From: Mycogone perniciosa
Taxonomy: Eukaryota; Ascomycota; Sordariomycetes; Hypocreales; Hypocreaceae
DNA: 22,674 nt
NCBI GenBank assembly: GCA_025331125.1
Contig: JAOALB010000301.1
Location: forward strand, 1 to 22,674
Direction of reading: 5' to 3'
In this document: positions 1-10,860 of the stretch, one piece after another
How positions within the stretch are numbered: position 1 is the stretch's first letter
Layout: the number at the start of each line of letters is the position of its first letter
Position numbers and translations under genes: made by a program
Notes under the pieces: model-generated
The model's input: only the letters and a program-made list of their open reading frames with translations
Told to the model about the DNA's origin: nothing
The model's database searches: none

Positions 1-76
1 TAATAAATATAATAAATATAATAAATATAATAAATATAATAAATATAATAAATATAATAAATATAATAAATATAAT
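1..76. repeat. 9-bp AT tandem repeat
   Basis: The window opens with about eight copies of a 9-bp unit (AATAAATAT), which degrade near base 76. The array begins at the first base, so it probably extends upstream. It is a simple-sequence repeat inside the AT-rich block; no function is implied. Confidence 0.9.
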
Positions 77-2920
77 AGAAATAATAAGTATAATATATTT
101 TAAAATAAACTATTTAAATATATTAAATATACTTTATATATTTAATATTTATAAAAGGTTTTCTTTTTTTAATAAATCTATAAAAAGTTTATATAATACT
201 TTCATAATTTTAAATAAATTATTAGTAATAATTAATAAATTTCAAAAAGCTTTAAGATTTTTAATTGTTATAAATATAAATTAATATTTTATTATTTATA
301 TTTTTAATAAATTTATATAAATTTCTTTAAAAGTAATAACATACTTTAAAGAAGTAACTTTTCTATATAAAATTTATATTTCTTTAATCTTATAAATAAC
401 CTAACATTTTATAATATTTATAATATTTAATAAATATTTACCTTATATTTTTAAAAGTATTTTAAAAAACTAAAATATTAGGTAAATAAATAACTATAAA
501 AATGTTAAAATACCTTTTTACTATATTACTAATTATATTTTAAAATATTAAAAGAATATTAATAAAATTAAAATATATAATGAAATATTTCAATAACTTA
601 TATTTAATTTAAAATATTATTATTTATTAATATTTGTCTTTCATTTAAATAAAATTATTAATACCTTTAAAGTTTAATATTATGAATTATTTCTTTTATA
701 TACTTTATTTTATAGTTTATATTTAATAAACAAAATTCAATATATTTTCATTAATATACTATTTAAGTAATTATATAAACTCTAAACCTTTCTGTATTTA
801 AATTATAAAGTATATAAAACATAATATTTATATTATCTTTAAATTTAATTACATAACTTTATTCATTTAACTTTACCCCTTTTTCTATTAAATATTTCTT
901 TAAATAATCTATTATATCTTTAATATTCTTTAAATATACTTTATAATTACTTTAATAATATTATCATTATTTTAAAATCTTTTATTTCTAATATATTATT
1001 AATATTATTAACTAGTTTTATAACATAATTATTATATATTAAATTTATTTAAACTTTATTTTTAAACAAATTATTGCTATAATTAAATTCAAAGTACATT
1101 TCTTAATTTCTTTTTTTTACATATTTAAAGGTTTTATATAAAGTTTCTACTTTATAGTTAAAGCCTTTTTAATAGTTTTAATTACTAAAAAAGCTTTATT
1201 ATTATATTAATAAAGTTAACCTTTTCTTTAATTAATATTAAAGTTATTATATTTTGATTAAAAATAATAAAAAATCATAATATATTTATTAATATTTAGT
1301 ATATTTCAAAAGCCTATTCTTCTATATTTTACAATTTAACATTTAAAATAATTATTGCTTTATTTAACTTATTTATTATTATATATAAAGCCTTTTTCCA
1401 TTTAATAAAACTAATATTATTTAAACTTTTTTTAATGTAATTCTAAATAATATATAATTATCAATATAATAAAATTACCTATTACTTTACTATTTATTAA
1501 TATATATAATTAATATCCTTTAATTATTGTTTTTAATTTAAAATATAATAAACCTTTATTATTACTTTTATTATTTAAGATTTTAAAAGATATAATTTAT
1601 TTATAATTATTCTATAACCTTTTTATAAATCATATTAATTCTTTTTCATTATTTATTCTTTTCTATAAACTTTATAGTTTATTAAAATCTTTTAAAATAA
1701 ATATTATCCCTTTTATTATAAGTAATTCTTTTATAAGTAATAAAATTAAATTAACTTTAATATATTTCTTTTATAATTAAATTAAATTATTTATCTTTTT
1801 ATTTAACTATTTCCTTTGTATAACTTTATATTTATTAGTTTTATAGTTTCTTTTCTAAATAATCAAGATCTTCATGCTTTTATTAATATATATAGATGAA
1901 TAATAAATATAAATTAGTATTAGTTTATTATAGATCTTGATTTTCTAACTTATGTTATTTATATATAATGTCTTTTATAAATAAAGTTATTTATAATATA
2001 ATTTCCTTATAAATAAAAATACATTAAAAGTTTATATATAATGGAAGTACTTATTTTTTATTTATTTTCTACTATTTATAATAATTTAATTTAAATATTA
2101 ATAATTAATTATAATAATTATTTACTTTTCTTAAAATCTTATCTTTATTTAATTCTATATAATTAATATTTCAATTTTATTTTATTAAACTACTTAAATA
2201 TAATAAATCTTTATTTACTCTATTTCTTTCAAAAATACTTTTAAAAGTTAAAAGTCTTAATTTCTTATATATATCTTTTTAAATTATTTGAAAGTATTAC
2301 TTTTAAATTCTTTAATTAAAGAAACTTTATTATTTTTTACATTAAAGTCAATTAAAACAGAAATAAATTAGTTACATAATTAAATAAAACATAATTAAAA
2401 TATTATAATAGTTTTACCAAAAGGCTTAAAAGGCTATATTTTAAACACTATTTTTAAACTTTTTAAAAGTTTATTTTTTTAAAGTTTAATATAAAGTTTA
2501 AAATAAATAAAGTTTTATTCTATAAATTTATAATAGTTATTAATTCTTAGTAAATTACTTATTAAACTTGAATTTTTTTAATAATTAAATATAAATAATA
2601 TTATTTTCTTTTTATATAGTTAACGTTTATATATTAAAAAGCTATTTTATTTTATTAAGTTTAATTTTCTTTTTACCTTTATTTATATTATTATTTGTAT
2701 TATTATTTTACCTTTACTAAAAAAGTAAAATAAAGTATAAAGTATTAAAACTATTAAAAAAGGCTACTATACTAAATATATTTATAATATTATTTAAAAT
2801 CTTTTATAGGCTTTGAAATAAAAGTTATTAATATATTATAATTTAAGTTAATTTTTAAATAATAAATTAAACTTTATAAATTTATATAAATTAAAAGGTT
2901 AAAAATAAATACTAAATAAA
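77..2920. other. extremely AT-rich gene-free block
   Basis: Almost no G or C, no open frame of useful length on either strand, and TpA-rich text throughout. This is what advanced repeat-induced point mutation (C-to-T on both strands) leaves of old repeats in ascomycetes. I looked for transposon signatures (RT, DDE and LTR ends) and found nothing I can defend. It directly abuts the 5' target-site duplication of the Ty3 element and may be older repeat into which that element inserted. The AT-rich classification is certain; its origin is inferred. Confidence 0.75.
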
Positions 2921-2925
2921 GTAAT
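2921..2925. repeat. target-site duplication, left copy (GTAAT)
   Basis: Five bases immediately before the 5' LTR, identical to 9528-9532. A 5-bp duplication is normal for Ty3/gypsy integrases. Confidence 0.88.
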
Positions 2926-3087
2926 TGTCACAGCACCAAACCCGCCCTTTAATAACTTATCAGTATCACGTGCGTCCTTACGTAATGGCTTGGTCTTATA
3001 CCTCTAAACCACATTCTTATAGCTTCTTGCCTTATTCAAGGCATAATAAAGATATCACTTTAACCTGCTGTTCCGTATACTGTAATA
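2926..3087 (+). repeat. 5' LTR of Ty3 element
   Basis: Begins TGTCACAG and ends CTGTAATA, which is the inverted terminus after a C-to-T change of the expected CTGTAACA. Exactly as long as the 3' copy (162 bp). Hand alignment gives roughly 27 differences, all but two of them transitions, as expected from RIP rather than ordinary drift. A 72-codon open frame starting at 2925 lies mostly in this LTR and is not a gene. Confidence 0.92.
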
Positions 3088-4959
3088 GTTTATGCCTTTT
3101 TATAACAACTGCGCTATTACCTTTAGCCCTTAACCCTGCCTAAAAAGAATTAACGAAGTCGCTAACGGCCTAGTCACAATACTATAAAAAGCCCTATATT
3201 TTATAGGAAATTCACTAATCTTTAACTATAGCGAGACTTTAAGCCTAAAAGCCTATATCCCTGCAATAAAGAATACACCTTAGCCCAGCTCTTTAGCCTA
3301 TATTTAATTCCCTAGCCTATATTTAACTTAAAAATATTAAAGTAAAAATAAATGGCATAAAGGGGGACTTTAATTAAAAAGTAAAGCTTGCTGATTACTT
3401 CTATAACTAGCTTTATATTTATATTATTTTAAAAGCTTATAATAATAACTATAATTTAACCTTATAGCTTTAAATACTAAAACTTAAACAGTTTTTTAAT
3501 ATTACCTTTAACTACTTTTAGAACTAAAAGTATAACTTTAATATAACCTTAAAATAAAAAGAGGCTAAAAATACTATTATAATTAAAAACTTAAAGTTTA
3601 CTTAATATAAAGTTTAAAGTTAAAGTAATATAATTAATAAGTTTATTAAAGCTAAAAGTAATAATATCTTTAAATATTAAATTAATAACTTTAAATATAA
3701 ATTTAATATTAAAGATAAAGATATAAAAACCTATTAATAAAAGTATGTAAATTAATATTTTACTATACTATATAGTATTATAATTAATATTAAATACTTT
3801 AATACCTTTTATAAATATATCTTTTATATTAGCAGCGAACTAGATAATAATGCTTATAATTTAATATAAAAGGCATTTAATTATATTATAATAAAAAAGG
3901 ATAATTATATAATATAAAAATAAAAAAGTAGTAAAACTTTTATTAAATTCCTGGATTTAAAGTATAAAACTTTTAACCTTTTATAATCTACTGCTTAAAA
4001 GTTTAATACCTATTATAAAATAAATAAACTATTTTAAAACTTTATTATTAAATTCTATAAACTAATAGCTTAAACCAGCAAAACTAATATTTAAAAGGTT
4101 AATGCCTTTTACTTTAAAGTATTTAGAAAAATAGCTATTGCCTTTATTAATAAAAGTAATAAGCCTATAAATAAAAATAATTAATTTATTTAAAGAACTT
4201 TTAATTAAAAAGTTTATAATAACTTTAAAAAGTAGGCCTATTATACTAAACTTAAAGGCAACTGCAAGTTTAAAAAGTTAAATAGTAACTATACTCTTTA
4301 ATAAGCCTTGCCTTAAAATAAACTAAACCCTTTAAAGTAAAAAGATATAGGCGATTTTATATAGTTAAATACTATATCCTTTACTTTACAATACAAAAAA
4401 TACTAATAACTCTATAACCTATACTATTACTATAGTGGCTAATATATAGTTAGTAACTGTATAGAAAAGCAGAAAGCTAATAGTATAAGACTTTAAACCC
4501 TATAGGGATATAATAGCGGTTTTTTAAGATGCAGAATATATTAAGGCAATAGCACTATAGCGCCTTAAAGTAAAGTATATATTTTAAGCTAGGGAAAAGG
4601 TATACTAGTATTATAAATTCCTACTCTTTAATTCCTATAATACTAGCACTTCTCAGCTTAAAGAAATAACCTATTATATTACAGAAACCTATTCCTATAC
4701 TATATTAATAAAACCAGCTTTATTAAAGGATTAATTACCTTTAGCAATATACTTGCCTATAAAGATATAACTTTTAATATAAAAAGGCAGAGAAAAGAGT
4801 AGTTTTTTAATAATATTGTATTAAAAAGCGCAATAGAATATTAAAATAGCCTATAAATTTAATGCCTCTATCAATATAATAAATTATTATTAATAATAGA
4901 CTGTTAACTTTAAATGCTATAAATAGTAAATTACTATTTATTTATACTATATGATTCTT

Positions 4960-5290
4960 TATGCATTTATTAGTAACTATATTAACCTTTATTAATAATA
5001 GCTGCTTAATATAAGGCTTTATAGACTAGCATTTTCTTTAAAAGTCTTAAATCCTAATAATATAATTGCTTAAATTAAAAAGCTTTATTTTAGCTAATAG
5101 TAAAGTAGCAGTATAGCTTATTAATTATATAATCTTAAATATAGGAATAAAGGAATATAGAAAGCTATATATATTTTTTATTACTAATCTTTTAAATTAA
5201 AACCCTTTTATCTTTAAAATACTATAGCTATAGTAATATAATCTTAATATTAACTAGCTTATATTAATAGTTACCTTTAATTTATAATAC
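4960..5290 (+). pseudogene. retroelement aspartic protease relic
   Basis: In frame 2, codons 4991-5005 read I-N-N-S-C where retroviral-type proteases have a D-S/T-G active site. The Asp, Ser and Gly codons would each need only one G-to-A transition to give the observed Asn, Asn and Ser. Downstream text in a mix of frames resembles the flap and the hydrophobic C-terminal part of Ty3 proteases. It lies between the presumed gag and RT, as expected. Not functional. Confidence 0.6.
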
Positions 5291-6299
5291 TGTTTAATAA
5301 GTTATTGCCTTTAAACTTGCACTATACTAATAATCCTTAGCCTAATAACTATTCTATATAATATTAATATCCTAGGTAAACCCTTAAAGTTAATATTTTA
5401 TACTATTAGTAAAAAATAAAATAATATATTAAAAAAGATAAAAAAAAAGGTTAAGAAAAAAGTTAGGTTTTAAGTCTATATTAAGAGTATACTACAAGAG
5501 ATAACGCCCTAATAGAGAGAAAGGGACTTATATATTAACCTTCCACTAATATTAAAGTAAAATTACTATTGCATTTATTAACTTAATAACTGTAAAAGAC
5601 TAGAGACTAAAGTATAGATAATACTAAATAAGCCTTTAATACTAATTTTAATAATGCCTATAGCTAATAGCTATTAATATCTATATTAATATAACCTAAT
5701 ATAACTTTTTAAGCTAAGTGTATTAATACCTAATAAGCCTATAGCAGTAGCACTATATAAATAACCTAACTTAATAGATATTTAAATATTTGCTGCAATA
5801 TTATTTATTTAATTCTATAAAAACCTATCTGCCTAGTATATAAAGCTAACTTAAATAAACTTAGCAGAAGATATATAAAAGTAGGAATATAAAGTATACT
5901 AACTATTAGAGCTTAATAAAGATACCTTTATAAATGTATTATAAAGATAGGGCAGCTTCATAGCGGTATAAGCACTATTCTTTTAAGCTTTCTATAAATT
6001 CCTCGCGCACTGCTATAGCGGAAAGCACCTTTAAAGGATATTAAAGTCTAATATTAATAAGTTTATAAAAGTAAAGCTAAAACTAACAGAAAGTAATATT
6101 TAAAAGAAACTTTTTAACTAGCTATAAAATAAAATTATTAGCTTTTTCCTATAACTAGTAAATAAGCTTCCCTTTAAAAGATTATAGGATTATAAAATTA
6201 AGCTTTTATTAAAAAAGGAACTACTATATTAAAAGAACCGCCTAATATTACTAAGCGAACTCTAAGTTATAAGAAAATAGCTAGATAAAAACCTAGCTA

Positions 6300-7030
6300 A
6301 AGGATTTAGTAGGGAATTTAAAGCGAGATATACTGCCCCCCTACTCTTTACTGCAAAACCTAAAGGAGGCGTCTGTATTTATTAAAATTATTAAAGCTTT
6401 AATAATATTACTATAAAAAATCGCTATTTATTGCCGCTAATCCAGGAAATATTAAATGCTTTATATAATACTAAATTTTATATTAAGCTAAATATAATAG
6501 CTGCCTTTAATAAACTTAAAATTGCAGAAAAATATAAATAAAAGATAGCTTTTATAACCTAGTTTAGGCTATTTAAAACCTTTATTATACCTTTCAGCCT
6601 TTATAATACCTTAACCTTTTTTTAATACTATATTAACTATACCCTATATAATTTACTTAATAAAATTTATATAGCTTACTTTAATAATATTTTAATTTAC
6701 TTGGCTATATAAAAGGAATATTAATAATATATATAGGAAATTATAAATAAATTAATTAATGCAGGTCTTTAAGTTAATATTAAAAAATGCAAATTTAAAA
6801 TAATAAAAATAAAATACTTTAACTTAATTATTGTAAATAATAGCATTAAAATAGACCTTAAAAAAGTAGCTGCAATTATAAGTTAAAAAAGACCTTTAAA
6901 CCTCTATAAACTTTAATATTTCTTAAACTTCGCGAATTTCTATCAGCAGTTTATTAAAGACTTCTTTAATATCTATAAACCCTTAAACAGCCTTTTAAGA
7001 AAAGATATACTATAGAATTAAATGGAACTC
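6300..7030 (+). pseudogene. Ty3/gypsy reverse transcriptase relic
   Basis: Frame 2 contains a stop-free 18-codon block at 6401-6454 that ends in the typical Ty3 RT text RYLLPLIQEIL, then the palm region with scattered stops. The catalytic block at 6674-6700 reads A-Y-F-N-N-I-L-I-Y, with both metal-binding aspartates (expected F-D-D) changed to Asn by G-to-A transitions. Downstream text (about 6750-6880) fits the thumb region. These losses alone make the polymerase inactive. Confidence 0.88.
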
Positions 7031-7059
7031 TATACTGCTGCATTTAACTGCTTTAAAAC

Positions 7060-7480
7060 CCAGTTTATAACCGCCTTAATTCTCGCTTTTTTTAATTATA
7101 ATAAAAAGACAGTCCTAAAAATAAATACCTTAAACTAAACATTTAATAGTATTCTCTCCCAGTATAATAAAAATAATATCCTATAATTACTAATATATTT
7201 TTTATTAAAGTATTTACCTGCTAAATATAATTATAAAATTTATAATAAAAAACTGCTAGCTATTATTAAATTATTAAAAAAATAGCGCTTTAAGCTTTAA
7301 AGTATAGAAAATAAATTTAAGATTATTATAGACTATAAAAACTTAAAATACTTTATAACCACTAAAGCATTAAATTAAAGATAAATCTATTAGTTTAAAT
7401 TCCTATTTTAGTATAATTTCTAGATTATTTATTAGCTTAGGTTAAAAGCAGTAAGGCTTAATGCATTAAATAAATGATTT
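7060..7480 (+). pseudogene. RNase H relic of the Ty3 element
   Basis: In frame 2, following RT without a frame change, the text at 7331-7400 (DYKNLKYFITTKALN, then stops) matches the last conserved segment of Ty3 RNase H domains. Several TAA/TAG codons sit where Gln or Trp would be expected. Not functional. Confidence 0.75.
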
Positions 7481-7899
7481 TAAGATATCCCAGTAAAGTT
7501 GAACTAAAATAATAGCCGATTAAAAGAAAAAAAGAGAACTTTACTCTTAGAAAGCCGCTTTAACCCTTATACTTATATTAATATTATAAAAAGTATAGAT
7601 AATAAAAACCTCTTTATTATAATAACTAATACCTTAATCCTAAACTTAAAGATATTAATTAATAGAATAATTAATAAAGCCTATAAAATATTAAATATAG
7701 CGAGTATTATAATATAGGCGCTTTAAGACTTAACTGTTTAATAATAGCCTAAAAGTATTTAAAGTAACTTAAAGGCAGCTATATAAAACTTTTAAATCCG
7801 CAGCAATTAAGTATATTACTAAAAATAACTTTTCCTTTTACTAATAAATAAAGTAAAAATATAAGTTATATATTAAATATACTTTTTTAAGCTAAAAGG

Positions 7900-8960
7900 A
7901 TATTTAAAATAAAAAAAATACTAAACGTTTTTAATTATATATACTAATAGCTGTAAATATTAATTAATATTAATACTTTTATTAAAAGTTATAACCTATA
8001 CTTTTAAATAAAATTAAGTAAATCTACTCCTTTAAGATTTTTAAAATTATTACTAATATTATTCTAGGCTTAAAGTAATATTTTAATAGACTATATTATA
8101 TTACTGCTTAACCATAATTAATAAAGCTTAGTTTATAAAAACGTTTTTATAGTAGTATACTGCTTAATAAAAATATACTATTTTATTGCTACTTATATAC
8201 TTAATATTAAAAAACTTGCCAATATTTTTATTTTATGCATTTATACTTTATATAAAGCCTTAGAAATAATTATCTTAGATTAAAGTACCTAGTTTATATT
8301 TAAATTCTAAAAGCAGTTCCTTTAATAATTTAAAATCTACTTTAAATATTCTTTAACCTATTATTTAAAGACTAACAGCTAAACTAAACAGTTAAATATA
8401 AAAGTAAAGCAGTATTTTAAGCAGTTTATAAGTTTTTACTAAAATAATTAAATAAACTAGTTACTATTTATAGAGTTTACTTAAAATAATTAAATATTTA
8501 AAATAATAAAAACCTCGCTATTTTTTGCAAATTACAGTTTTTAGCTATACTTAAAAATTAAGCCTTTAAACCTTTACCCGCTAAACCTCTCTATTACTTA
8601 AAAAAGGAGTTTCTATAATATAAACACTATAGCTAAGCGTTTTTAATAAATCCTAAACCAACTAAAAGCCTTTACAGTATAATTGATTATTTAATATAAA
8701 GCTGCAGCTAATATATTAAAAAAAGACTTATATTAATTTACAATTAGCGAAAAGGTAGAGTTAAAGACTAAATACTTTAAAATAAACCGCTTAATAAAAA
8801 AAAAAGACAATAAATAGGTAGGCCTATATAAAATCCTTAATATATACCCTTAAGCCTACCGACTTAAACTCCTTAACTATATCTGCATTTTCCCTATATT
8901 CTATAACTCTCTCTTTAAACTACTAGCAGTTAATAAAGCAGGCTAATAAATATATTTACC
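7900..8960 (+). pseudogene. Ty3/gypsy integrase relic
   Basis: Frame 1. The second catalytic Asp survives at 8278-8280 in the text IIILD, followed by a stop, S-T-Q-F. The third-motif neighbourhood at 8356-8382 reads T-Y-Y-L-K-T-N-S-stop-T-K, close to the conserved Y-H-P-x-T-D-G-Q-T of retroelement integrases. Downstream the text keeps the spacing of the family, including FFANYSF near 8520. The N-terminal zinc-binding histidines and cysteines were not resolved. Not functional. Confidence 0.8.
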
Positions 8961-8999
8961 AGGATAAAAAGCTATTAATAAGCAAGAAAATAAAAATAT

Positions 9000-9260
9000 A
9001 TAAAGATAAATCCTTAAAAGAGATAATAAAATAAATAAAGTAATAGAAAAGTAGGAATTTAATAATATCTTTAACTGCTATAATAAAAATAGCCTATACT
9101 ATTATATAGCTTAAAAACACTATACACTAAGCTGGCAACCTGTAAAGGACTTTAAAGGATAAAACGCTGCCCTTTTAAAATACTATATAAAAAACCCCGA
9201 TAAGCCTGGCCCGCCTACCTAGGTTAAAAAGAGGAAGATAATTAACTAGCCAGACCCGCG
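9000..9260 (+). pseudogene. chromodomain-like C-terminus of integrase (relic)
   Basis: Frame 1, continuing from the integrase. The text IEK-x-EFNNIFNCYNKNSLYYYIA, then KHYTLSWQPVKDF, has the aromatic and W-x-P spacing of a chromodomain, with Trp codons now stops. NPDKPGPPT follows. Such domains in fungal chromoviruses target integration to heterochromatin. The assignment rests on pattern reading only. Confidence 0.6.
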
Positions 9261-9350
9261 ACGCAGCAGCCACTTATAATAGAATTAATACAATATAAGG
9301 ATTGGAATATATATAGTCTTAGAATAGCTATTTAAAGGTAAATAGAGTTT

Positions 9351-9362
9351 AAAAAGGGGGGG
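9351..9362 (+). other. polypurine tract (plus-strand primer site)
   Basis: A run of A followed by seven G residues ends three bases before the 3' LTR. This is the standard position for the plus-strand priming site of an LTR element and supports plus-strand orientation. Confidence 0.8.
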
Positions 9363-9365
9363 TAC

Positions 9366-9527
9366 TGTTACGGCACTAAACCTGCCCTTTAATAACTTAT
9401 CAGCATTATATGCGTCCTTATATAATGGCTTAGTCCTATACCTTTAAACTATATTGTTATAGCTTCTTGCCTTATTTAAGGCATAACAAAGATATCACCT
9501 TGACGCACTGTTCCGTGTACCATGATA
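9366..9527 (+). repeat. 3' LTR of Ty3 element
   Basis: Begins TGTTACGG and ends CCATGATA, and aligns end to end with the copy at 2926-3087. It follows directly on the purine tract and is followed by the second GTAAT copy, which fixes both borders. Confidence 0.92.
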
Positions 9528-9532
9528 GTAAT
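9528..9532. repeat. target-site duplication, right copy (GTAAT)
   Basis: Five bases immediately after the 3' LTR, identical to 2921-2925. The match survived mutation and shows that the two LTRs belong to one insertion. Confidence 0.88.
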
Positions 9533-10141
9533 ACCATTATAGTTCTATAAAATACATAGTTTTACTAAATATAATTAATTAATAACTATTTCAATAATTA
9601 TATTAAAGGGGCGATAATCTAGTTATATATATATAAAAGAGATTTATATATAATTATTAATATTCTAGAAAATATTCTACAATTACTATAATAATATAGT
9701 AATTAAGTAAACAATTATATATTTTAATATAGTAAAGGTTAAAGTAATTACTTTTAATACAGTAATTACTTTTTAATAATTAGTTAATACAATGAATATT
9801 CTCCTATATCCCTGTAACCTAGTCTTTGATATAGTTGGGTTATAATAATAAGTTTCTAGGCAAATATAAGATAATTAGCTAAAAGAAATAGCTTAAAACC
9901 CACTTTTATAGCCAGTTAATATAAATTAATATAATATTTAACCTTAAAAATATAAGTTATTTAATTATAATTTTTAAAATATATGAATTAAGATTAAGTA
10001 ACCTAGGTATAATATACTAAAATATAATAAAAGAGCGGAATCTTAAGAAACTATTAGCTTATAATACCTGCTAATAAAAGGCTCAAAGGCTAAAGGAACT
10101 TATTAAAAGATTTATTAATATAGTAAAAGTAAATATATAGA
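9533..10141. other. AT-rich flank, possible older LTR relic
   Basis: Gene-free and AT-rich, ending abruptly near 10141. It contains a TATA-like run (9623-9640) and, at about 9814-9845, an imperfect inverted pair (TGTAACCTA and TTGGGTTATA) of the kind seen near LTR ends. I cannot delimit an element. It may be the right half of an older repeat split by the Ty3 insertion. Confidence 0.4.
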
Positions 10142-10551
10142 TTAAATAGTTAGCAAGGACGACAGAGGAGCCGTCGCTTTAGTTTCATGTAAAGAAACCA
10201 CTGCGAGATTGCGCAATAGATTTCTAGCTGACAAGAGGAGGTCCTGGAGCGCATCGGAATTGCAGCTAAGATGATCTAGTAGATCAGTTCTAACTGTTCT
10301 AGATCGCATCACAGCTGGCGTTGTAGCCATGCAAATGTTTCATTATTGTTCCGAAAGCATTGGCGAGGTTGGTACGACCAGACAAAGGTCCCACGTGGGA
10401 CATGCTCGAGAACAATGAGCGTGTGTCTTGTATCAATCACTGATGAACAATGAGGGCTCATGGGTGGATTGGAAATGATTGAATTCGACACTCTTGCTGA
10501 TCCCAAGTTAGGAGAGAAAAGCTGCTGTTTAAATACATGAAAACTTGCCAA
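10142..10551 (-). pseudogene. fragment of fungal alpha/beta-hydrolase domain (NLR/SesB-type family)
   Basis: Two overlapping minus-strand frames (10551-10309 and 10330-10142) together look like the C-terminal half of the serine-hydrolase domain often found at the N-terminus of fungal NACHT/ankyrin proteins. The second frame reads LLDHLSCNSDALQDLL, then LRNLAVVSLHETKATAPLSSL, matching the family pattern of a long helix followed by VVSFYETKP. The first frame has PRGTFV where the family has G-T-P-H-R-G, and a third frame supplies LANAFGTIM, so frameshifts are needed to join them. The nucleophile segment (GHSxGG) is absent, and the 3' end stops exactly at the AT-rich boundary, where the remainder has been lost or mutated beyond recognition. 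Family assignment is by eye and moderate. Confidence 0.42.
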
Positions 10552-10860
10552 CTAATTGATCATGACTACCCGGATCTAGGAAATCGAGTTGTCATGATAT
10601 ATTTATTGACTTACGGATCCGGCTGACCTACGCATCTGGCCGTTGTTGCAAGCTAGTCGGGAATGAAGGAATGTGTCGTGATGTGGAATTATCCGTTACT
10701 GAGGTTGACACCTTCACTGATATGGTTGTTTAAGAGAGTTGTTGCCTTTGCTTAGAAATCGAAATACTTTCGCCTGATGTTTTCCATTTCGAGCTCATGA
10801 GACATCGGTTCCAAAAACCGGTCTATCTCTGTCCCAGAGAATGCATTCACTGTCATATTC
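10552..10860. other. intergenic stretch, possible extension of the F-box pseudogene
   Basis: No complete gene. On the minus strand a 34-codon frame from 10856 to 10752 (MTVNAFSGTEIDRFLEPMSH and on) looks protein-like. It lies just past the last F-box frame, beyond a GTCAGT donor and a TGCTAAG/ACAG branch-acceptor-like pair, but the phase does not fit a simple 50-nt intron. It may be a C-terminal exon of that pseudogene or chance. Confidence 0.3.

Larger units (their letters stand above)
2926..9527 (+). mobile_element. RIP-degraded Ty3/gypsy LTR retrotransposon with chromodomain-like tail
   Basis: This is a full-length 6.6-kb element with two 162-bp LTRs, a 5-bp GTAAT duplication on each side and a purine tract before the 3' LTR. 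Decayed pol domains can be read on the plus strand between many stops. A protease active-site relic (INNSC, 4991-5005), an RT block with 18 stop-free codons (6401-6454) and the RT catalytic motif (6674-6700) are all in frame 2, as is RNase H text around 7331-7400. Integrase text (second Asp codon at 8278-8280, third-motif block 8356-8382) and a chromodomain-like tail (about 9000-9220) are in frame 1, so an indel lies between RNase H and integrase. The order PR-RT-RH-INT is that of Ty3/gypsy and excludes Ty1/copia. Gag should lie between about 3340 and 4900, but I could not confirm a zinc knuckle. No primer-binding site was recognised after 3087. The element cannot make protein. Confidence 0.93.

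Noticed and set aside
2925..3143. 72-codon open frame at the start of the Ty3 element
   Set aside because: It has a TTG start and lies mostly within the 5' LTR; the matching 3' LTR does not keep the frame.
4255..4310. Possible gag zinc knuckle (text GNCKF)
   Set aside because: The required second Cys, His and final Cys cannot be placed by simple C-to-T/G-to-A changes.
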